From Zobellia russellii (GTDB lineage Bacteria > Bacteroidota > Bacteroidia > Flavobacteriales > Flavobacteriaceae), in NCBI RefSeq assembly GCF_018728565.1, contig NZ_JACSOI010000005.1:124001-188000 (forward strand): 64,000 nucleotides of DNA. The letters are read 5' to 3'. The notes below the pieces were generated by a model. That model saw only the letters and a program-made list of their open reading frames with translations, was not told the DNA's origin and did no database searches. The position numbers and the translations under genes are program-made. Shown here in pieces: positions 17,554-26,080 of the stretch; position 1 is the first letter of the stretch; each line of letters opens with the position of its first letter.

Positions 17554-18414
17554 CTAAAGATAAGCCTGAAGAATATCGGTCTTTCTGCGGTTTCTAAGGA
17601 TTCTAATGGCTTTTTCCCTGATCTGTCTTACACGCTCTCTGGTAATATCAAAGAGTTCACCAATTTCGCTCAGGCTCTTTGGGTTTCGCTCACCAATACC
17701 GTAGTATAATTTGATAACCTCACTTTCCCTATTGGGCAGTGAACTTAGGATAAGGTCAAGGTCTGTCTTTAGTGAATCGTTCATCATATTGGCATCCGGA
17801 CTGGTGGCATCGGTAGATTGAATTACTTGATACAGATTGGAAGATTCCCCCTCTTTAAAAGGCGCATCCATAGACAAATGTTTTCCGGAATTCTTTAAAG
17901 CCGTTTTTACCTGTGTGGCGCTCATGTCCAATTCACGGGCAATTTCCACGGCACTTGGCGGTCTCTGGTGCGATTGTTCCAAAGAGGAGTACACCTTGTT
18001 TATTTTACTTATTTGGCCAATTTTGTTCAAGGGTAACCGTATCATACGGGAGTGTTGCGAAATGGCCGATAATATAGCCTGTCTGATCCACCATACGGCA
18101 TAGGAGATAAATTTAAAACCACGTGTCTCATCAAAACGTTTGGCGGCTTTTACCAGCCCTATATTTCCTTCGTTAATAAGATCTGAGAGCAGTAGTCCGC
18201 TTCCTTGGTATTGTTTGGCGGTAGAAACTACAAAACGTAAATTGGCGTTTACTAATCTATTTAGGGCAACCTGATCTCCGTTACGTATTCTTCTAGTGAG
18301 CTCTACTTCCTCATCTGCAGTAATCAATTCTATTTTTGATATTTCTTGAAAGTACTTTTCTAAGGATTTAGTGTCTCTATTCGTAATTTGTTTCGTGATC
18401 TTCAGTTGCCTCAT
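17554..18414 (-). CDS. rpoD: Primary sigma factor of RNA polymerase
   Basis: 286 residues, the short form usual in Bacteroidota, lacking the long region 1.1 and non-conserved insert of E. coli RpoD. Region 1.2 starts at DTKSLEKYFQEISKIE, region 2 has LVNANLRFVVSTAKQYQ, DLINEGNIGLVKAAKRFDETRGFKF and the -10-reading segment ISYAVWWIRQAI, region 3 follows, and region 4 ends with the helix-turn-helix LSEIGELFDITRERVRQIREKAIRILR. It directs transcription of most genes from the -33 TTG/-7 TAnnTTTG promoters seen in this window. It is monocistronic with its own terminator. The 230-base leader shows no clear -7 box. Confidence 0.95.
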   Translation of the reverse strand: MRQLKITKQITNRDTKSLEKYFQEISKIELITADEEVELTRRIRNGDQVALNRLVNANLRFVVSTAKQYQGSGLLLSDLINEGNIGLVKAAKRFDETRGFKFISYAVWWIRQAILSAISQHSRMIRLPLNKIGQISKINKVYSSLEQSHQRPPSAVEIARELDMSATQVKTALKNSGKHLSMDAPFKEGESSNLYQVIQSTDATSPDANMMNDSLKTDLDLILSSLPNRESEVIKLYYGIGERNPKSLSEIGELFDITRERVRQIREKAIRILRNRRKTDILQAYL

Positions 18415-18587
18415 ATATTTTGATTTATTTTTAATTCGTTACTATATAATACAATTTTTATTGCATTAATCCTAATGATTTTACGGATAATATGAATATT
18501 TTTCAAACAAAATGAAGTCACGCATCAATTTTAAAGAATACTACATGAAGTTCGCGGTTCCTAACGAATTGTGCCGAGTATAAAACG

Positions 18588-18626
18588 TAAAAAAGGCTAC
18601 CCGAGAAGAAACCGGACAGCCTTTTT
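18588..18626 (-). terminator. Terminator of the DUF4494 gene
   Basis: AAAAAGGCT (18590-18598) and AGCCTTTTT (18618-18626) with an inner CCCGAG/CCGG region. The minus-strand reading ends in six T. Confidence 0.8.
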
Positions 18627-18645
18627 ATATATTTATGGATGGAAT

Positions 18646-19209
18646 TTATTCTTCCTCTCCGCCAGAAAGTACATCTGCCAATTCCAACTCCTCGTCCATG
18701 TCAAGGTTTACGGGAACCGAATTTTTTAATGCGGTGAATTTCTCCAAACGCTCCATTTCATCTTCTTCACCTGAAAAATAAGGGAAGACATCCATTATAG
18801 GCGATTCCGATATGGCGGGAATGGTATATTCTCCCATGGTATCCTTCATAACGCCCACCGTATTGTCATACGCTTCCTTTACATCATTGGCCTGTACCAA
18901 CAAATATTGGTTGGTTTTGCGTTCCTTGCCGCTTTCCTCGTCAAAAGCAATTAAAGATACCCTGGATTTGAACCAACGGTCCGAATTTTCAAAAGGGTGA
19001 ATTTCCGCATAATTGGCCACTTTAATATTGGTGATCTTTATTTCATCCGTATCACTTAAATACACGGACATTTCTTCCGTAATTCTGCTCTCGGCCTCAG
19101 TATAGGAAATAGCATCTACCAAAAAAGGTTCTGTCTTTACCTTTTGTGTTCCCGATGTTTCGTCTAGCTTTCTATATTTTACTTTACACTCGTACCACGT
19201 TGCACTCAT
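18646..19209 (-). CDS. DUF4494 domain protein
   Basis: About 187 residues from the ATG at 19209; the frame opens 8 codons earlier, but homologues begin at MSATWYECKVKY. The protein matches DUF4494: a small alpha/beta domain (EPFLVDAISYTEAESRITEE, IKITNIKVANYAEI, WFKSRVSLIAFDEESGKERK, NQYLLVQANDVKEAYD), then an acidic tail. It is cytosolic and widespread in Bacteroidota, with no known function to me. It has no operon partners here. Confidence 0.85.
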   Translation of the reverse strand: MSATWYECKVKYRKLDETSGTQKVKTEPFLVDAISYTEAESRITEEMSVYLSDTDEIKITNIKVANYAEIHPFENSDRWFKSRVSLIAFDEESGKERKTNQYLLVQANDVKEAYDNTVGVMKDTMGEYTIPAISESPIMDVFPYFSGEEDEMERLEKFTALKNSVPVNLDMDEELELADVLSGGEEE

Positions 19210-19366
19210 AACTTTTTCTTTTAGGGGAGCCAAATATAGGGGTAAGCATTAGCCGGTAAAATCAAAAAAGGGAATAGATATTCACAATTTCAAGTTCCGT
19301 TTTACACCCCTTTAAGCATGAGGGAGTTAGAGATTTAAGTCCGTACGATTTTCCCAATAGTTAGGT

Positions 19367-20500
19367 CTATTGAATATCCTTGTTTAGAAGAATGAGGTCT
19401 TTGTCCACAAATTCCTTGAACGAGTTTTCAGAGGAATGCCCCAGAAAGGGAACGTAAAAATGGGTCTTGACGGCATTACGCCAGACCATGGCATAGGTTA
19501 TGCCGCTGCTTCTAATGGCCTTGTACAAGTTTTCCGTATACCAATCTGGTTGTGGTAAGTTCTCTAGACCGGTTTCGGTAAGTGCAAAAAGCATGTTCTT
19601 TTCCATGGCGATCCGCTCAACGATTTTTAGGTTATGAATCGCCTTCTGTAAAAAGCCACCGTTTTCAAAATCATAGACATCAATACCCAAAAGGTCTACA
19701 TAGGCATCACCGGGATAGTTTTTTAAATACTCCTCCCTACGCGAAAATTGATTGGGCGCATAGATGTACAGTAAATTATGAACATTGTAATCTTCCGTAA
19801 GAATAGTAACCGTGTCCCGGAACAATTGTTTAAACTCCTCTGTAGTTCTTAGGCCTTCTCCCCAAAAGAAAAAATCGCCGTTCATCTCGTGCCACGGTCT
19901 AAATAGTACCGGAATTGGGTTTCCGCTGGAATCTTTTAAATCGTTGAAAAATAGGGCCAAACGCTCCATATGCTGAAGAAACACTTTACGATGCGAGCCA
20001 TTTTCCAACATTTGGGTTACTGCGGGAACCTTACTAAACGAATTTTGCCTTGTAATAGGATTGCTTGCATGCCAGGAAATGGTTATGATGCTTCCGTTTT
20101 CATGGGCCTTTACAATAAATTCCTTTCTGAAATCCCTGAAGGAAAGATTGGGATTTAATGGATCATTAAACTCTAAGCTTTCTAAATCAAAGCCAATAAC
20201 GGCGGGGAAATCTTGGGCAATAGCACTAAAATCGCTTTCCAGGCTATTGGGGTCAAACGCTTCAATACTGCCGCCAATAGCTTCTTGTTGACCAAAGGCG
20301 ATACCCTGCTGTGTTATGGACCGTAACCGTGTGTGTAGGTCTTTTGCTTCTTGAACCAAGTTGGGGTCCGCAAAGGACACCTCACCAACTACTTCTGCCG
20401 GAACGCGTATGGCATTCGGGTCAAATAAATTATCATCGGTAGTACAGCTGGTAAAAAACAATACACTGAAAACTACGACCACCAAACCCTTATTCATCAA
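19367..20500 (-). CDS. GH26 beta-mannanase-like lipoprotein
   Basis: 377 residues. A lipoprotein signal ends at Cys19 (FFTSC). The rest is a glycoside hydrolase family 26 (beta/alpha)8 barrel: GIAFGQQEA near residue 66, ISWHASNP (141-148), the acid/base Glu205 in RPWHEMNGDFFFWG and the nucleophile Glu309 in FALTETG. GH26 members mostly cleave beta-1,4-mannan. A surface-anchored mannanase fits algal or plant polysaccharide use. No SusC/SusD pair or other carbohydrate enzyme is adjacent, so this is an isolated enzyme and not a full utilisation locus. Confidence 0.9.
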   Translation of the reverse strand: MMNKGLVVVVFSVLFFTSCTTDDNLFDPNAIRVPAEVVGEVSFADPNLVQEAKDLHTRLRSITQQGIAFGQQEAIGGSIEAFDPNSLESDFSAIAQDFPAVIGFDLESLEFNDPLNPNLSFRDFRKEFIVKAHENGSIITISWHASNPITRQNSFSKVPAVTQMLENGSHRKVFLQHMERLALFFNDLKDSSGNPIPVLFRPWHEMNGDFFFWGEGLRTTEEFKQLFRDTVTILTEDYNVHNLLYIYAPNQFSRREEYLKNYPGDAYVDLLGIDVYDFENGGFLQKAIHNLKIVERIAMEKNMLFALTETGLENLPQPDWYTENLYKAIRSSGITYAMVWRNAVKTHFYVPFLGHSSENSFKEFVDKDLILLNKDIQ

Positions 20501-20579
20501 CGCTTTTTTTGACTGTGTCGTGAAAAGAAAGCTAAACTAACGGGGAAAGGCTCTATTTTCGCTAGAAAGTACTGATTTT

Positions 20580-22658
20580 CTAGAGTAGGTTTTTGGTTTC
20601 CAAGGTTTCTTGGAGCCTATTGTGGTTCTCCCAAAACCGATCTTCTATTTTTTGCATTACGGATTTATATTCGGGATGCTTTTCTAAAGGCTCAATCACC
20701 GGATCCAATTTCATAAACAATAAGATCCAATATTGATAATGGTTTTTGTCGGCAAATTCCCTGAGCTGGTCAATAGCCAGATTCAGTTTTCCCTCATGGG
20801 CATATCTCACGGCCATACTGGCCGGCTTATAAATGGATTGATCTTGCTCACAGTAGTCTACATACAATTGAAAAAACCGGGAAGCTTCTTTGGTAAGTCC
20901 CATTTTTTCATACACTACGGCAAGTTTAATATCTTCTTGGGGGTAGATTGCCAATCCTTTTGTTGTTCTAATTTCATCAAACCGTTTGTAATAGTGATAA
21001 GCACTGTCGTATTCCCTTTTAAAATAATGCAACTTGGCGGTTTCCTGTAAAATATCCAAACGGGCAGGGTCTTTTTGCAATTCCCTTTTAATATGGGTAA
21101 GGGTTTGTTGCAAATCCCTGTCTCTAGCATACAAAATATAAGCCTTTACATAAGGTGCGTAGTAATTTTGCGGGTCAAACTGTAGAGATTTTTCTATATA
21201 GCTTAAAGCCTCTTCCGTAAAGCCCGATTGAACCAGGGCGTTGCCCAAATTTAGATAGATGTAACTCTTTCCTACGGAATCATTGGCAGCAATATCCAAT
21301 TGAATTCCCTTCAAGGCATACTCCAGATATTTTCCGGTATCGGGAATTAAATTGGAATAGAGAAGCGCCAGCATCTGTACCACCGCCGACGAATTTGGAT
21401 TGTATTCCAAGGCTTTTTGAAGGTGGGGCACAGCCAAACGATAATCGCCAGTATGTTGATAGTAAAGGGCTTTGGCAATAAGGCTTTCAGTGAGTTTAGA
21501 ATCGTACAAAAGTGCCTTATCAGCGTAGTTGTTAATCTTTTCAGTGTGCTTCTTTTCCTTTTTATAAAGGTCCAAATAATAGTAGGTAATGGCCAGATCG
21601 GCATAGACCAAGGCAAATTCAGGATCCTCTTCCAGAGCTTTTTCAAACAAGGGAATAGCTTCTTGTAAGCCTGCTTCCGTTCTTTGTATAAAAGGTTCTT
21701 GAGCCTTTAGAAAATAATCATATGCGACAAGGTTATCGGTAGGTTTTTTATCGATTTGTTCCCATTCCGAAGGGGTAACATTGGCCTCAACGGCGTTGGC
21801 GATTTTTTTGGCCACTTCGTTCTGCAGGGCAAAGATGTCTACCACCTCGTGTGTATATTGTTGTCCCCAAATACGGGAATCGGTAGCGGCATCTATCAAC
21901 TGTATGTTCAGCAGTACCTGATCGCCCACTTTCTGTCCGCTGCCCTCCACAATATAATTGACCCCTAAATCAGAGGCTATCTCTCCGATGTTCTTATTGG
22001 AATTACGGTATTTTTCTACCGACGTACGGCTAACCACCCTTAGGTCTTCAATCTTCTGCAAGTTCCCCAATGCCGCCTCCATCAGACCGTTTACGAAATA
22101 GAGATTGGTAGAATCGCTGCTCTCGTTTTTAAAGGGAAGTACCGCAATTGATTTTTCAATTTCTGGAAGCGCTCTCTTTTGGGCTTCAGAAGAACTTCTT
22201 TTTTGAATTACTAAATAGAGAAAGACCAGCAATAGGGGAATTCCTATCACCCCGACCCATTTGTATTTTTGCAAAAAGGAAGGTTGGTGGATTGTTTCTT
22301 CGGGTGGAGCGAGTGCCTCGATGGACTTTTTTCCCACTTCCCCAGGAGGGCAACCATAAGCCTCCCTAAAGCATTTGATAAAATAGGAAGTACTACCAAA
22401 ACCCACACGATAGGAAACCTCGGAAACTGTAAGGTCGGAATCCTTCAACAACTCCATCGCCTGCTGTAGGCGTATCTGCCTGATAAACTGACTAGCAGAT
22501 AGCTGAGTCTGTTTTTTACATTTCCGCAAAAGGTTGGACCGGCTCATGTGCATGGCTGCTGCCAGTTCCGACACTCCAAAATGCTCATCGCTCAAATTCG
22601 CTAAGACCAAGGCTTCGGCCTGCTTGGTAAAAGGACTTTTTTTAAACGGGTCTGGCAT
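20580..22658 (-). CDS. Membrane-anchored AraC-type regulator with TolB-like and TPR domains
   Basis: About 692 residues from ATG 22658; the frame extends 19 codons further. Residues about 10-110 are an AraC helix-turn-helix pair (FGVSELAAAMHMSRSNLLRK, LTVSEVSYRVGFGSTSYFIK). A single membrane helix follows (WVGVIGIPLLLVFLYLVIQ). Then a TolB-like domain (SIAVLPFKNES, YIVEGSGQKVGDQVLLNIQL) like that beside CadC/adenylate-cyclase sensors, and a C-terminal array of TPR repeats. A periplasmic sensor would thus control the cytosolic DNA-binding part directly. The gene is divergent from the ankyrin lipoprotein, and the shared gap has a direct repeat suited to AraC binding. Confidence 0.87.
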   Translation of the reverse strand: MPDPFKKSPFTKQAEALVLANLSDEHFGVSELAAAMHMSRSNLLRKCKKQTQLSASQFIRQIRLQQAMELLKDSDLTVSEVSYRVGFGSTSYFIKCFREAYGCPPGEVGKKSIEALAPPEETIHQPSFLQKYKWVGVIGIPLLLVFLYLVIQKRSSSEAQKRALPEIEKSIAVLPFKNESSDSTNLYFVNGLMEAALGNLQKIEDLRVVSRTSVEKYRNSNKNIGEIASDLGVNYIVEGSGQKVGDQVLLNIQLIDAATDSRIWGQQYTHEVVDIFALQNEVAKKIANAVEANVTPSEWEQIDKKPTDNLVAYDYFLKAQEPFIQRTEAGLQEAIPLFEKALEEDPEFALVYADLAITYYYLDLYKKEKKHTEKINNYADKALLYDSKLTESLIAKALYYQHTGDYRLAVPHLQKALEYNPNSSAVVQMLALLYSNLIPDTGKYLEYALKGIQLDIAANDSVGKSYIYLNLGNALVQSGFTEEALSYIEKSLQFDPQNYYAPYVKAYILYARDRDLQQTLTHIKRELQKDPARLDILQETAKLHYFKREYDSAYHYYKRFDEIRTTKGLAIYPQEDIKLAVVYEKMGLTKEASRFFQLYVDYCEQDQSIYKPASMAVRYAHEGKLNLAIDQLREFADKNHYQYWILLFMKLDPVIEPLEKHPEYKSVMQKIEDRFWENHNRLQETLETKNLL

Positions 22659-22730
22659 GGTATTTTTTTGGTGGCTGGCCATTGGTTCAAACAAATATAA
22701 ATGAATACGCGCCAAGATAAAAATAAGGGA

Positions 22731-22765
22731 GTTGCGTCATAGTTTATAGGGTTGCATCATAATTT
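22731..22765. promoter_or_regulatory. Direct repeat, candidate AraC-type operator
   Basis: GTTGCGTCATAGTTT (22731-22745) and GTTGCATCATAATTT (22751-22765) match at 13 of 15 positions with a 20-base period, two helical turns, as AraC-family half-sites do. They lie between the divergent regulator and the ankyrin/acyltransferase genes. Confidence 0.55.
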
Positions 22766-22879
22766 TTATCGCTTCCGCAAGGCTTATATACATTGCTCCA
22801 TAGGTGATTAGTACTGCGTCAGCGTTCGATGGACCTTTGAAACATCAAATAAAATGTTGAATCACTAAAAAGTAAAATC

Positions 22880-23467
22880 ATGAGAAAACAAGAAAACCGT
22901 CCCGCTAAACAAATGAGTTATCTACTGCTTATTATTGCCATGTGCTTAGCCGCTTGCGGACAACAAAAACAGAAAGGCAATGATCAAGCGATAGCCAAGA
23001 CCGAAGTAAGCGCACCGGATATTCCCCTAACACAGGCCGTGATAACTGGTAACCTAGAAGCTGTTAAACAGCATATTGAGGCCGGTACCGGCCTTAACGA
23101 AAAAGATGCCCTAAGTGGGGCGACCCCTCTAATCTCGGCCATAACCTTTGATAAAACAGAGATTACCGCGGCCCTTATCGATGCCGGTGCCGATCTTGAA
23201 ATAAAAAACAACGACGGTTCCACCGCCCTTCATGTAGCCGCATTTTTTGGTAGGGTAGAACTGGTACAGTTACTAATGGATGCCAAGGCCGACAAAACGG
23301 CCAAGAATAACTATGGGGCCACTGCCCGGGAAACGGTCTCCGGACCTTTTGAGGACATGAAGCCCATCTATGAAATGATGCAGCAGCAATTGGGGCCTAT
23401 TGGATTGGACCTAAACTTGGCCGAACTGGAAAAGGCACGTCCTGTCATTGCAATAATGCTACAATAA
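22880..23467 (+). CDS. Ankyrin-repeat lipoprotein
   Basis: 195 residues. A lipoprotein signal ends at CLAAC. About four ankyrin repeats follow, for example PLTQAVITGNLEAVKQHIEA, TPLISAITFDKTEITAALID and STALHVAAFFGRVELVQLLM, with the usual G-A-D-x-E-x-K-N/D-G turns. It is a protein-binding scaffold on the inner side of the outer membrane or in the periplasm; the partner is unknown. The acyltransferase gene begins 35 bases downstream and is probably cotranscribed. Both are likely controlled by the divergent AraC/TPR regulator. Confidence 0.85.
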   Translation: MRKQENRPAKQMSYLLLIIAMCLAACGQQKQKGNDQAIAKTEVSAPDIPLTQAVITGNLEAVKQHIEAGTGLNEKDALSGATPLISAITFDKTEITAALIDAGADLEIKNNDGSTALHVAAFFGRVELVQLLMDAKADKTAKNNYGATARETVSGPFEDMKPIYEMMQQQLGPIGLDLNLAELEKARPVIAIMLQ

Positions 23468-23502
23468 CCTAATAACCATTAACCATTCAAAAAACGACAG
23501 TC

Positions 23503-24612
23503 ATGAAAACCGTTAGACGTTACGATATAGACTGGCTAAGGGTCATCGCCATAGCCTTATTATTGATCTACCATATAGCCATTGTTTTTCAGCCCTGGGC
23601 CATGATCGTTGGTTTTGTACGCAGCGAAAACGCCCTTGAAGGATTATGGGTACCCATGACCATGCTCAACGTTTGGCGCATTCCAATCCTGTTTTTTGTA
23701 TCGGGAATGGGACTCTTTTTCGCCATGCGAAAGCGCAACTGGAAACAACTGATTGGCGAACGTACCCAACGTATACTTATACCCTTCCTGTTTGGTATTG
23801 TGGCTATTTCACCCTTGCACATGTATCTTTTTCAAGCGTTCTACAAACAACCTTTAAGTTACTACCCCCATACGGGCCACCTGTGGTTTTTGGGCAATAT
23901 TTTTATTTATGTCCTTCTTTTTCTACCTGTTTTTCTTCTATTGAAACATCGTGGAGGAAGGCTTAAAAAGCTATTGGAGAAAATTATGGGTAACGCGGTG
24001 GGGCCACTGATCGTCTCTTTGTTCTTTGTACTGGAGGCCATTTTGGTAAAGCCACAGATTTATTCGCTCTATGCCGAAACCTGGCACGGCTTTTTTCTGG
24101 GAGCCCTAGCTTTCTTTTTCGGATACCTGTTCGTCTATATAGGCAGTGCGTTCTGGAACACCTTGAAAAAATGGAAATGGGCCTATTTGGCACTGGCTGT
24201 AGGCTTGTACACCCTGCGACTAATATCAGATCATATGGAAGCCCCTGGCTATTTGATGGCCATGGAATCTACCTGTTGGATATTCGGTATTTTCGGACTC
24301 GTGTTCCACTACCTTAACAGGCCCAGCCGACTATTGGAATATTTAAGCAAGGCGGCCTACCCAGTGTATATTATCCATATGTTCGTGCTGTATTTGGGGG
24401 CTTGGCTGATACTGCCCTTAAACATACATCCTGTCTTACAGTTCATTGCCATTACCGTTTTTACCTTTACGACCTGTTTTATCCTCTATGAGTCTTTGAT
24501 TCGTAGAATTGAGGTTTTGCGCCCTTTGTTCGGACTACGAATGGAAAAATGGCCAAAGGAAAAATCATTGGAAGGTAATCCTACGTCAAAAGAAGCCAGA
24601 ACTTATCCATAG
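23503..24612 (+). CDS. Acyltransferase 3 family membrane protein (OpgC-like)
   Basis: 369 residues with about ten membrane segments. The N-terminus RYDIDWLRVIAIALLLIYHI carries the D-W-L-R and late His typical of acyltransferase family 3; RKRNWKQLIGERTQRILIPF and HTGHLWFLGNIF are further landmarks. These enzymes O-acylate extracytoplasmic sugars, lipids or glucans (OpgC, OafA). The acceptor here is unknown. It follows the ankyrin lipoprotein and converges on the ABC permease operon, with a strong shared terminator between. Confidence 0.86.
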   Translation: MKTVRRYDIDWLRVIAIALLLIYHIAIVFQPWAMIVGFVRSENALEGLWVPMTMLNVWRIPILFFVSGMGLFFAMRKRNWKQLIGERTQRILIPFLFGIVAISPLHMYLFQAFYKQPLSYYPHTGHLWFLGNIFIYVLLFLPVFLLLKHRGGRLKKLLEKIMGNAVGPLIVSLFFVLEAILVKPQIYSLYAETWHGFFLGALAFFFGYLFVYIGSAFWNTLKKWKWAYLALAVGLYTLRLISDHMEAPGYLMAMESTCWIFGIFGLVFHYLNRPSRLLEYLSKAAYPVYIIHMFVLYLGAWLILPLNIHPVLQFIAITVFTFTTCFILYESLIRRIEVLRPLFGLRMEKWPKEKSLEGNPTSKEARTYP

Positions 24613-24711
24613 CTGAGAACGGGCTCCGATAGAAAGAAGCCATTCTGGCGGCTTAAGGGATGGTGATATGCAATTGGAGTAAGAGAACAGTTTCTATTTC
24701 AATGAAATAAA

Positions 24712-24740
24712 ATAGGGCCGAAAAATTCGGCCCTATCTTT
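24712..24740. terminator. Bidirectional terminator between convergent operons
   Basis: ATAGGGCCGAA / TTCGGCCCTAT perfect 11-bp stem with a 3-base loop; T-rich on both strands. Confidence 0.85.
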
Positions 24741-26080
24741 TATAGTTTCTTTAGGTTCATCCTTCCTAAAACCCCTATGACAAGGGTTATTAAAAAGGTA
24801 GGGAGAATTAGTTTTAACCAACTAAAACTCCGATTGGCTTCATGAAATTTAATGTTATAGTTTTTCCAATCTACAGATTCAGCCGGTTGATTTTTAAAGA
24901 TTTTGGGATAAAAATCCAAGCGTAGCTTTTCATGAAACTCGGTAAGTTGTTTTAAGAACCCCAAGTGACTGATCATATCCGTTCCGGCCAAATGATTAAA
25001 ACTAAGTTGCGCATGCATGGTAGGAACAAAAAGCGCCACTGTTTCGCTTACCGTGTTGCGTAACATTACTTTTTCGGTCATTTCGGTACTGGTATCATGA
25101 GATTCTAAATCGCCCATATGCTGCATACCGTAATACCAAAGCCAAGAAAATTCGTCTTCGGGAACAGGATAACTTTTAAACTGTGGGTAAGCTTCCAAAA
25201 ACCCGTCCATTGTAGCGCTTTTTTCCAAATCCCATTTTTCATGGTAGCCATCGCGTTGTTCAACCATGGCATCCAATGCTTCGGGAACTTGATATTTGTT
25301 CAGCACATAATTATTGATCATTGCGGGAAATAAAATGGTCAAGACCACCCAAATAGATATCAATGCCAGGGCATTAAAACTAGAACTCTTTAAAAACGAA
25401 ACCATCCAAAAACAGAGCGTACTCCAAAATAATAGGTACAAAAGGCTTTGTAAAAATATTCCCCAGAAATTTTGGTCCATCGGTATTTGTAGGATAACGC
25501 TCGATAGGAGCAGAAGCACTACGAGCACCGCAAAAACAAAGAGTACCCTAACCAAGAGTTTTTTGAATAAAAAGGCCGCTTTTCCAGAAGTTTGCGCGGC
25601 CAAAATACGCCACGTACCCCATTCCTTTTCTTCAGAATACAAATTAAAGGTCATGGCTATCAACACTAAAGGAAACAAATAAATGATGACAAACCCCAAA
25701 TCTAGGTTGCCCGACATGAGCAAAGACGGATTTTCAAAATCGGTATCATATTTTTGTCCTTCCAGACCACGAATGGTGACTGCTTGCAATAACGGATTTA
25801 CATCACTCTGACCAATAGAAATAGCGTTTATATTGGCAGGTTTCTTAATTAAGGTAAAACGAAGGTAATACAACAACAATCCCAAATCATCATTATGGTA
25901 GGTGACATTTTTCCGTATGCTTTCTTCCTGAAACTTTTGGGCGGCAACAATAGTGTTTTCCTGTTTTATCAAATACTGCTTGCCAATTAGAATACTGATC
26001 AGACCAACACTCATGAGCAACACAAGACTTACCAAGAATATTTTCGTCCTAAAAAATGATTTAAACAATAAACTATACAT
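24740..26080 (-). CDS. ABC-2 type permease (DUF3526-like)
   Basis: 446 residues. One N-terminal membrane helix is followed by a large extracytoplasmic domain and a block of about five helices (FVIIYLFPLVLIAMTFNLYSEEKEWGTWRILAAQ and after). Then comes a second soluble loop of about 130 residues and a last helix near the C-terminus. The EEKEWGT motif is typical of ABC-2 permeases. It abuts the paralogous permease gene without a gap, so the two probably form a heterodimer with the ATPase encoded in the same operon. Confidence 0.85.
   Translation of the reverse strand: MYSLLFKSFFRTKIFLVSLVLLMSVGLISILIGKQYLIKQENTIVAAQKFQEESIRKNVTYHNDDLGLLLYYLRFTLIKKPANINAISIGQSDVNPLLQAVTIRGLEGQKYDTDFENPSLLMSGNLDLGFVIIYLFPLVLIAMTFNLYSEEKEWGTWRILAAQTSGKAAFLFKKLLVRVLFVFAVLVVLLLLSSVILQIPMDQNFWGIFLQSLLYLLFWSTLCFWMVSFLKSSSFNALALISIWVVLTILFPAMINNYVLNKYQVPEALDAMVEQRDGYHEKWDLEKSATMDGFLEAYPQFKSYPVPEDEFSWLWYYGMQHMGDLESHDTSTEMTEKVMLRNTVSETVALFVPTMHAQLSFNHLAGTDMISHLGFLKQLTEFHEKLRLDFYPKIFKNQPAESVDWKNYNIKFHEANRSFSWLKLILPTFLITLVIGVLGRMNLKKL

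Noticed and set aside
19367-20500. Polysaccharide utilisation locus around the GH26 gene
   Set aside because: No SusC/SusD pair, sulfatase or other carbohydrate enzyme is adjacent; the neighbours are rpoD, DUF4494 and a regulator.
25314-25682. 122-residue plus-strand ORF inside the ABC permease gene
   Set aside because: Low-complexity Lys/Thr-rich shadow on the opposite strand of a clear membrane protein gene.
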